Source: Sinorhizobium glycinis (GTDB taxonomy: Bacteria; Pseudomonadota; Alphaproteobacteria; Rhizobiales; Rhizobiaceae). Taken from it: 64,000 nucleotides of DNA. Every line of letters begins with the position of its first letter. Position 1 is the first letter of the stretch. Both the position numbers and the translations under genes were made by a program. The stretch covers positions 1,351,366 to 1,415,365 of the forward strand of contig NZ_LPUX01000053.1 of the NCBI RefSeq assembly GCF_001651865.1, given 5' to 3'. The notes below the pieces were generated by a model that saw only the letters and a program-made list of their open reading frames with translations, was not told the origin of the DNA and searched no databases. This document shows positions 57,857 through 64,000 of the stretch, one piece after another.

Positions 57857-58320
57857 GCGGAAAAAGTGTCGGGGGGGCGCGACGTTGCAGGCCTGTAAGC
57901 GCCATTCCGCAGCGCCGGCTACAGTTTCGGCTCTTCAAGCAGCGGCTTGAAAGTCGGCCGACATTTGCAACCGGTTCGTGCCCTTGCTTCGTGGCCGCGC
58001 GACTCCCTCAAATACCCCTAATTTCTAGTTGCAAACTCGACACAACCATGTATTTTCATTGCTGCCCTGACACAACCTATAACGCTCAATGGTCTGATCG
58101 ACTCGTAACGTTTGCGGCCGCATTGCCGTGCCATGGCTTTATTTCCATACCCCGGAATCAAAATCGCCCTGGCCGGGAACGGTCAGGGCATTCCGTGCCG
58201 GGGCGCGACAATGCTTTTCGGAAGATCAGGCGGGGCCGTCATGTCCCATGAGGTGACTCCTTCCCATGTGCTTCCTGTGATATCTTTCCGACTTGTGCTT
58301 CCTTGCGGAGGGAAAGCAAC
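57857..58320. other. Intergenic region upstream of the heme-sensor gene
   Basis: About 460 bases without a recognisable gene. The GGAGGG ribosome binding site (58309-58314) for the next gene lies at its end. GCCCTGGCCGGGAACGGTCAGGGC (58168-58191) is an imperfect hairpin. No clear promoter could be assigned. Confidence 0.5.
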
Positions 58321-59079
58321 ATGGAAGCTCTTACGGTCTTCGCACGAAACTGCATTCTCGCTGTTTTATCCGGCTGCATGCTTCTCTCGTCTCCGGTGGC
58401 GGCCGAAGAGGCCGCCGATGTAGCGACCGGGACGCGGCTCGCCGAATTGCTCAGGGCCGCCCGGAGCGTGCTTTCGAATTATCAGTCGCTCATCAATGAT
58501 CCGGCCGTCGCAGACAAGCATCTCGATGGCGAGCGTTTCACGGCGGAAGCGATTGCCCTTTACGGCAAGCGCACCGGCAGTCAATTGATCTCCGATGATC
58601 TGGCGGAGCGCGACCGCAAACTGCTCCAGGCACAGGTCGAGGCCATGCGCGAGGTGATCGACGAACATCAGCACGACATCAACCGACCCGGCATAGGCTT
58701 CAAGGGTTTTGTGCCGGCCGTCTTCGCTCGCCTGATGAACGAAAAATTCGCCGCCAAGGTGGGAAACGACGCACTGGTGCGCGTGACTGCGCCGGAGGTC
58801 CTGGTGCGTAACCGCAAGTCGCTTCCGGACGCCTGGGAGGCGAAGGTCATCGAGGAGGTCTTCCCGGATCCGCAGAGACCGAAGGGAGACAGTTACACGG
58901 AAATGACGACGATGAACGGCCGCCCTGCCTTTCGTATGCTGCTGCCGGAATACTACACCGAGTCCTGTCTCACCTGTCACGGCGCGCCGAAGGGTGAAAT
59001 CGACGTCACCGGCTATCCGAAAGAGGGCGGCAAGGCGGGCGACCTGGGCGGTGCGATCAGCATCGTCTTGTTCCAATGA
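58321..59079 (+). CDS. DUF3365 (Tll0287-like) c-type heme protein, periplasmic sensor
   Basis: A 252-residue exported protein. Signal region is residues 1-28 (PVAAEE cleavage) or a lipobox LSGC at 16-19. A helical segment (about 35-120) precedes a PAS-like heme domain, DUF3365, with the heme-attachment motif ESCLTCHG (CxxCH at 216-220) and [21 protein letters not shown] before it. The only cysteines in the mature part are those two, so a second Cys ligand is not available. Strong GGAGGG site. Its TGA overlaps the kinase ATG (ATGA), so it is translationally coupled to the kinase and probably its input. Not recognised as a named gene. Confidence 0.88.
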   Translation: MEALTVFARNCILAVLSGCMLLSSPVAAEEAADVATGTRLAELLRAARSVLSNYQSLINDPAVADKHLDGERFTAEAIALYGKRTGSQLISDDLAERDRKLLQAQVEAMREVIDEHQHDINRPGIGFKGFVPAVFARLMNEKFAAKVGNDALVRVTAPEVLVRNRKSLPDAWEAKVIEEVFPDPQRPKGDSYTEMTTMNGRPAFRMLLPEYYTESCLTCHGAPKGEIDVTGYPKEGGKAGDLGGAISIVLFQ

Positions 59080-61835
59080 GCGCGCTGGGAGAGAAATTGC
59101 GGCCAGTCTCGACCGTGCCGGCGCCGGCCAGGAAGCTTGCCAGCCGGCTCGCCAACCTGCCGATCTCCGTCCGCGTCGCAACGCTGACCGCGGCCGGCCT
59201 GATCAGCCTTGTCCTCTCATCGGTCTTTCTCACCCAGGCGCTCCATCGCAGCGCCGAGCGCATGGCCGACACCCAGGAATTGTTCGATCGCGCCGCATCG
59301 GCGGCGGCGGCGCATGTCGCCTTCGGCGATCTGAGATACTGGCTGACCGATCTCTCCGTCAGTCTGCTGATGAACTCGCAGCGCAATGCCGAGCAGGCCC
59401 GCGAACGCCTGCATGCCCAACTGGAGCGCCTTGCCAAGCACTCCCCGGACGCCGTCCGGGAAATTCGCACGGAAATCGACGCCTATGTCGAGACGGCGCT
59501 GCAGGCAACGGAAAGCTATACCCAGGACAACCGCATCCTCGGCAACACCTTGCTGGCAAAGGCACGCACTCACAGCGGCCATGTCGATACGAATCTCAAC
59601 AGGCTCGTCGAGCAGGTAAAGGCCGATGCCGAGGCCGCCCGCAACGAGGTCGTGGCGCAGACGCAGAAGACGGCCAGAACCGCCGCCGTCCTGGTGGGCG
59701 GCGTGGTGCTGATCGGCTCGCTTCTGACGCTCCTCGTGCTGCGCTCCATCGTCGGCCCGCTGCGGCGCCTCAATCGCGTGATCGGCGACCTGACCGAGGG
59801 CCGCTACGATGTGGCGATCCCCGAGGAGGGCGGCGACGAATTCGGTGCGATGGCGAAAGCGCTTTCTCTTTTCCAGCAGAACGCGATCGAAAAGAAGAAG
59901 CTCGAAGACGAGGCGGAGCGGCAAAGGCGGACGATCGCCGCGGCACTCGAGGCGATCTCCGACGGCTTCGTCCTCTATGACCCGGATGACAGAATCCTCG
60001 TGGCCAACAGCAAGTATTGCGAGATTTTCCCGAGCCACAAACCAAACGAGCTTCGCGGCAAGAGCTTCCGCGAGATCCTCGAGCAGAATCTCGCAAAAGG
60101 GAAAGTGGACCTTGAGGGCAAGGGGCCGGAAGAGTGGGTCGAGGAACGCCTGCGCCTCCACCGAGATCCGGCCGGGCTCGTCGACGAGAAACGGTTCGGC
60201 GACAAGTGGGTGCGCATCACCAAGCGCAAGGTCCCCGACGGTGGAACGGTGGCCGTCTATACCGACATCACCGAACTCAAGCAGCGACAGGTCGAGCTCG
60301 AGCGTGCCAAGAGCAATGCCGAGGCGGCAAGCGAAGCAAAGAGCCGCTTCCTCGCCTCGATGAGCCACGAATTGCGCACGCCGCTCAACGCGATCATCGG
60401 CTACAGCGAGATGCTGATGGAGGAGGCGCGCGATCACGACGGAGACGAGCTGGTTGCCGACCTTGAGAAAATTGCCTCGGCCGGCCGGCATCTGCTGTCG
60501 CTCATCAACGACATCCTCGACCTGTCGAAGATCGAGGCGAACAAGATGGAGGTCTTCCTCGAAACCTTCGGCGTCGCCGAATTGCTCGCCGACGTGAGTG
60601 CGACTGTCGCACCGTTGATGGCGAAGAACCGCAACGAATTCATCCAGGAACTCGACGGCGACCTCGGGGAGATGCACTCGGACCAGACCAAGCTGCGCCA
60701 GAATCTCTTCAACCTGCTGAGCAATGCGGCGAAATTCACCAATGGCGGCCGGGTCACGCTTTCGGCTCGGCGCGAAGGGCGAGCGGACGGCGATTGGCTC
60801 GTCTTCAAGGTCTCCGATACCGGCATCGGCATGACGGCGGAACAGCAGGACCGGCTTTTCAGCGCCTTCACGCAGGCCGATGCTTCCACCACCCGCAACT
60901 ACGGCGGTACCGGCCTGGGGTTGAGCATCACCCGCAGTTTCAGTCGCATGATCGGCGGCGTCGTCAATGTCGAAAGCGAAGTCGGAAAGGGCTCGGTCTT
61001 CACGATGGAAGTGCCGGCACGCTGCAGGCGGGAGGCCGAAGAGGCTCAGGCAGCCGAGCCGTCGCGGATCATCCAGCCGGGCCGCACCGCCCTCATCATC
61101 GACGACGACCCGGCGGCCCGCAACCTGATCGCAAAAGCGCTCGCGGAAGCCGGCCTTGCCTCGATACAGGCGGCAAGCGGAGCGGAAGGCATAACGGTTG
61201 CACGGGAGCATCGGCCCGATGCCATCATTCTCGATATCATCATGCCCCGCCAGGATGGCTGGTCGGTGCTGCGCACGTTGAAGAGCGATCCTGAACTCTG
61301 CACCATCCCCGTGATCCTCGCGACAATCCTGGCCGATCGCGACCTCGGCCTGTCACTCGGTGCGGTCGAATATCTGACCAAGCCCATCGACACCGACAAG
61401 CTGATCCGGACGATTGAGGCCTGCGGAGGCGGAAACCGCGACGTGCTGGTCGTCGACGACGACCAGGCTTCCCGCGAGTTCCTGAGGCGCATTCTGGTGA
61501 AGAGAGATTGGAGGGTCCACGAGGCGGGCGACGGCGTGCGCGGTCTCGAAATGATGAAACGGCTTCTGCCCCGCCTGGTCCTGCTCGACCTGCTGATGCC
61601 GGAAATGGATGGATTCCAGACGCTCAGCGAGATGCAGAGAATCCCTGAGCTGCAGGACATTCCGGTGGTCGTGGTCACGTCGAAGGATCTCTCGGCGAAT
61701 GAGTTGGGGTGGCTGCGCGATCGGGCGGTCGCTGTCGTCAACAAGGGGGCAAACAGCAGGTCGCAACTGGTCAAAGCCCTCGAGCGCCAGATCGCGTCGC
61801 GTGAAACGGCCGGTCAGGCCATCGGCGGCGACTGA
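59076..61835 (+). CDS. Hybrid histidine kinase with HAMP, PAS, HisKA, HATPase and two receivers
   Basis: A 919-residue membrane sensor kinase. TM1 about 34-54, a helical periplasmic domain 55-202, TM2 about 203-223, HAMP 222-275, PAS about 287-400, HisKA with the phosphorylated His431 ([20 protein letters not shown]), HATPase with the N box NLLSNAAKF and GTGLGLSI (about 540-650). Receiver 1 has Asp720 (IILDIIMP) and conserved Lys in LTKPID; receiver 2 has Asp838 ([12 protein letters not shown]) and Lys in VVNKG. The periplasmic part has no heme motif, so the overlapping DUF3365 protein is the likely sensor. The output receivers suggest a phosphorelay. Confidence 0.93.
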   Translation: MSALGEKLRPVSTVPAPARKLASRLANLPISVRVATLTAAGLISLVLSSVFLTQALHRSAERMADTQELFDRAASAAAAHVAFGDLRYWLTDLSVSLLMNSQRNAEQARERLHAQLERLAKHSPDAVREIRTEIDAYVETALQATESYTQDNRILGNTLLAKARTHSGHVDTNLNRLVEQVKADAEAARNEVVAQTQKTARTAAVLVGGVVLIGSLLTLLVLRSIVGPLRRLNRVIGDLTEGRYDVAIPEEGGDEFGAMAKALSLFQQNAIEKKKLEDEAERQRRTIAAALEAISDGFVLYDPDDRILVANSKYCEIFPSHKPNELRGKSFREILEQNLAKGKVDLEGKGPEEWVEERLRLHRDPAGLVDEKRFGDKWVRITKRKVPDGGTVAVYTDITELKQRQVELERAKSNAEAASEAKSRFLASMSHELRTPLNAIIGYSEMLMEEARDHDGDELVADLEKIASAGRHLLSLINDILDLSKIEANKMEVFLETFGVAELLADVSATVAPLMAKNRNEFIQELDGDLGEMHSDQTKLRQNLFNLLSNAAKFTNGGRVTLSARREGRADGDWLVFKVSDTGIGMTAEQQDRLFSAFTQADASTTRNYGGTGLGLSITRSFSRMIGGVVNVESEVGKGSVFTMEVPARCRREAEEAQAAEPSRIIQPGRTALIIDDDPAARNLIAKALAEAGLASIQAASGAEGITVAREHRPDAIILDIIMPRQDGWSVLRTLKSDPELCTIPVILATILADRDLGLSLGAVEYLTKPIDTDKLIRTIEACGGGNRDVLVVDDDQASREFLRRILVKRDWRVHEAGDGVRGLEMMKRLLPRLVLLDLLMPEMDGFQTLSEMQRIPELQDIPVVVVTSKDLSANELGWLRDRAVAVVNKGANSRSQLVKALERQIASRETAGQAIGGD

Positions 61836-61839
61836 AGCC

Positions 61840-61952
61840 TACTGCAGGTTTCCTTAATCGTAGCCGATTCAAGGATAAAAACATGCAGCGCTTCAAAGGG
61901 CTACAGCGTCTTCGTGCGTCTGAAAAGACGGACGGCGCTGTAGGCGTCCGTG
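61840..61952 (+). repeat. Family B intergenic palindromic repeat
   Basis: CTGCAGGTTTCC...GATTCAAGGATAAAAACATGCAG stem, then GCTTCAAAGGGCTACAGCG and GTGCGTCTGAAAAGACGGAC...GGCGCTGTAG. Lies between the kinase and the response regulator, so the downstream genes may have their own expression control. Confidence 0.7.
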
Positions 61953-61983
61953 CAAACCTGCAGCAGGCCGGAGGAAATCGGAA

Positions 61984-62355
61984 ATGACGAGAATCCTTCT
62001 GGTGGAAGACAATGAAATGAACCGCGACATGCTTTCGCGGCGGCTGTCTCGCCGCGGCTTCGACGTGCTGATTGCGGAAAACGGCAAGGCCGGCGTCGAG
62101 CTTGCCGCTTCGGAAAAGCCCGATCTGATCCTGATGGATATGAGCCTGCCGGTCATGGACGGCTGGGAAGCGACCAGGCAGATCAAGGCCAATCCGCTCA
62201 CCTCTACGATTCCGGTCATCGCGCTGACGGCCCACGCCATGGCGAGCGACCGGGACATGGCGCTCGACGCCGGCTGCGACGACTATGACAGCAAGCCGGT
62301 CGACCTGCCGCAGCTTGTCCGCAAGATCGAGCAGTTGCTCACCACATCCCATTGA
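61984..62355 (+). CDS. Single-domain response regulator (CheY-like)
   Basis: A 123-residue receiver domain with no output domain. The acidic pair is in ILLVEDNEMNRDML, the phosphoacceptor Asp in DLILMDMSLPVMDGWE, the Thr in IALTAHAM and the Lys in YDSKPVDL. It would shuttle phosphoryl groups or bind a partner. It stands 148 bases after the hybrid kinase and 14 bases before the cyclase, suggesting a phosphorelay intermediate, in the style of DivK. Confidence 0.93.
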   Translation: MTRILLVEDNEMNRDMLSRRLSRRGFDVLIAENGKAGVELAASEKPDLILMDMSLPVMDGWEATRQIKANPLTSTIPVIALTAHAMASDRDMALDAGCDDYDSKPVDLPQLVRKIEQLLTTSH

Positions 62356-62369
62356 ATGGCGGTTGAACA

Positions 62370-63932
62370 ATGAGTGTCGGGAATGAATTCCAGCGTCAGG
62401 CCCTCGCCACCCACGTGGCGCAGCGGATGGCTGGCCCGGCACAGGCGATCCTGGGCTTCCAGGAACTGTTGCTCGAACAGGCGCGGGATCTCGGCTTGGC
62501 CCATATGTTCACCGACCTGGAGCGGATCGGCGACGCGGCAAGACAATTGAACGGTCTCATCGATCGCCTGATCGACGACAAGGCGAAGTGCCCGGCGGGA
62601 GAGGAAGCCGAAGCGGAAGCACGGCTGCGCCATGACCTGCGCACGCCGCTCAACGCCATCATCGGCTATTCCGAAATGATCCTCGAAGAGACCGGAGAAC
62701 TGCACCCGCACACGTTGAAGGAGGATCTTGGCGTGATACTGGCGGCGGCGGCTGAGCTGTTGAAGCACGTTGATGCCATTGCGGGCCTTTCGCGCGGGGG
62801 AGCCATCGAAGCGCTGCAGCCAAGGGACCAGGCCGGGCTCGACGCGGCCGAACTTGAGCGGCTGCTGTTCGCGACCGAGCGTGGCGCCTGGCCGGATCAG
62901 GGCGGCAGGATTCTCGTCGTCGATGACGTCGCCAGCAATCGCGACCTTCTCTCCCGCCGGCTTCGGCGCGAGGGCCATCGCGTCGTCACCGCCGATTCCG
63001 GCCGCTCGGGACTCGCCAGACTGGCAGAGGACGAGTTCGACCTCATTCTGCTCGACATACTGATGCCGGACATGAACGGCATCGAAGTCCTCTCGCGGCT
63101 GAAGGCGGAGGACCGATGGCGGCACGTCCCGGTGATCATGATATCGGGCTTGAGCGAAGTTGCCGCGGTGGCCCGCTGCATCGAGGCGGGGGCGGATGAC
63201 TATCTGACGAAACCGTTCAATCCCGTCCTGCTTCGGGCGCGCATCAACTCCACCCTCGAGAAGAAGCGCTGGCTCGACCGCGAGCATCGCTATCTTCAGC
63301 AGATCGAAACGGAGAAGCGGCGCGCCGACAGCCTTATTCACGCGATCCTGCCCGACCAAATCGTTGCCCGGTTGCAAGGCGGCGAGGAGATCATCGCCGA
63401 CCGCTTCGAAGAGGTTTCCATCCTGTTCGCCGATATCGTCGGCTTCTCGTCCATCGCGGCAAGGCTGCCGCCGTCAGATTTGGTCAGGCGGCTGGACCGG
63501 ATGTTCAGCAAGTTCGATTTGCTGACCGAGCAGCATCGCGTGGAGAAGATCAAGACCATCGGCGATGCCTATATGGCCGCCTGCGGCATTCCGGAAGCTT
63601 CGGCGGATCACGCCGACAGGATCGTGGCTCTCGGGAAATCGATGCTGGAATCGTTGCAGGACACCGTCCCCGACGGCGACCGCTTTCGGGTCCGCATCGG
63701 CATTCATTCGGGGCCGGTCGTCGCCGGCCTGATCGGCCGGCTTCGCTTCGTCTACGACGTGTGGGGAGAAACGGTGAACATCGCAAGCCGGCTCGAATCC
63801 CAGGGTGTTCCCGACAGCGTGCAGATCTCGGAGGCGACCAGACGCGCCCTGCACGGCCAGTGGGCGCTCGAACCGCGCTGCGCCCTCGATCTGAAGGGCA
63901 TCGGCCGGATCGAGACCTACCTCGTGCGCTAA
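62370..63932 (+). CDS. HisKA-like/receiver/class III adenylate cyclase fusion protein
   Basis: A 520-residue soluble protein. N-terminal helices contain an H box at about 86-102 ([17 protein letters not shown], His88) but there is no HATPase domain. A receiver follows (about 180-296) with Asp229 (LILLDILMPDMNG) and Lys in LTKPFN. A helical linker (297-345) leads to a class III cyclase. Metal Asp355 (LFADIVGFSS) and Asp399 (IGDAYMA), Lys395 and Asp463 (adenine-selecting), Asn470 and Arg474 (WGETVNIASR) are all present, so ATP cyclase activity to cAMP is expected. The N-terminal part may act as a phosphotransfer or dimerisation module. It starts 14 bases after the response regulator, so the two form an operon. 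Confidence 0.93.
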   Translation: MSVGNEFQRQALATHVAQRMAGPAQAILGFQELLLEQARDLGLAHMFTDLERIGDAARQLNGLIDRLIDDKAKCPAGEEAEAEARLRHDLRTPLNAIIGYSEMILEETGELHPHTLKEDLGVILAAAAELLKHVDAIAGLSRGGAIEALQPRDQAGLDAAELERLLFATERGAWPDQGGRILVVDDVASNRDLLSRRLRREGHRVVTADSGRSGLARLAEDEFDLILLDILMPDMNGIEVLSRLKAEDRWRHVPVIMISGLSEVAAVARCIEAGADDYLTKPFNPVLLRARINSTLEKKRWLDREHRYLQQIETEKRRADSLIHAILPDQIVARLQGGEEIIADRFEEVSILFADIVGFSSIAARLPPSDLVRRLDRMFSKFDLLTEQHRVEKIKTIGDAYMAACGIPEASADHADRIVALGKSMLESLQDTVPDGDRFRVRIGIHSGPVVAGLIGRLRFVYDVWGETVNIASRLESQGVPDSVQISEATRRALHGQWALEPRCALDLKGIGRIETYLVR

Positions 63933-63960
63933 ACTGGAGCCGGCACGGCCTTGAAACGCG

Positions 63961-63984
63961 AAAGGCGCCCTGCGGGCGCCTTTG
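63961..63984 (+). terminator. Rho-independent terminator after the cyclase gene
   Basis: AAAGGCGCCC-TGC-GGGCGCCTTT is a perfect 10-bp stem ending in a short T run, 29 bases past the cyclase stop. Confidence 0.85.
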
Positions 63985-64000
63985 TCGGTGTCGTTGGTTG

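Overview
The window is 64 kb of GC-rich alphaproteobacterial chromosome. Gene content and order point to Sinorhizobium/Ensifer (for example S. meliloti, S. medicae or S. fredii). The evidence is the block dnaK-dnaJ, recF, glk/mgsA, yejABEF, a tad/cpa pilus cluster and nucleoside salvage genes, together with the GC-rich and palindromic intergenic repeats typical of this genus. The genus call is an inference from recognition, not from an alignment. Almost all of it is ordinary single-copy chromosomal sequence. No rRNA, tRNA, insertion sequence, prophage or CRISPR array was seen.

Layout. 1-4.4 kb: the 3' end of a class A penicillin-binding protein, then dnaK and dnaJ. 4.5-6.1 kb: a two-gene operon encoding a Met-rich DUF2182 membrane protein and a Cys-rich DUF1326 protein. 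6.3-15.2 kb: housekeeping and small-molecule genes (recF, moeB-like, a 2-hydroxyacid dehydrogenase, an SH3 protein, adenosine kinase, a VOC protein divergent from a TetR regulator, nth, DUF2244, an Ada-like methyltransferase). 15.3-20.2 kb: a reverse-strand block with an ABC exporter, dapB and gpmA, plus glk and mgsA. 20.5-28.6 kb: mepA, then yejABEF (peptide import) with ghrA. 28.8-31.7 kb: NlpC/P60 hydrolase, MarR regulator and leucyl aminopeptidase.

31.8-45.1 kb is a near-complete Tad (Flp) pilus locus. The reverse-strand order of transcription is pilA2, cpaA, pilA1, cpaB, cpaC, cpaD, cpaE, cpaF, tadB, tadC. tadD lies at the far end on the forward strand, with a VapBC toxin-antitoxin pair lodged between tadC and tadD. 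On the other side are an orphan CpaC-N-terminal-like protein and two TadE/TadG-like minor pilins. The two major pilin genes are near-identical copies of a roughly 250-bp segment flanking the prepilin peptidase.

45.2-55.1 kb is a nucleoside uptake and salvage island. deoB, add and upp are on the forward strand. A reverse operon carries a BMP-type nucleoside ABC importer (ATPase and two permeases), cdd, purine nucleoside phosphorylase and deoA. Together they would import nucleosides, deaminate and phosphorolyse them, and feed ribose phosphates and bases into metabolism. The substrate-binding lipoprotein and deoC are not in the window. 55.5-57.8 kb is a ZntA-type metal ATPase whose promoter has the 19-bp spacer and central palindrome of MerR-family control.

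58.3-63.9 kb is the most interesting signalling unit: a periplasmic c-type-heme DUF3365 (Tll0287-like) protein whose stop codon overlaps a hybrid histidine kinase with two receivers, then a single-domain response regulator, then a protein joining a HisKA-like helical domain without an ATPase, a receiver and a complete class III adenylate cyclase. It reads as a heme/redox-to-cAMP phosphorelay. Gaps between genes repeatedly carry two repeat families: a CCCCTC...GAGGGG family and a family with the core TTCAAAG-GCTACAGCG.
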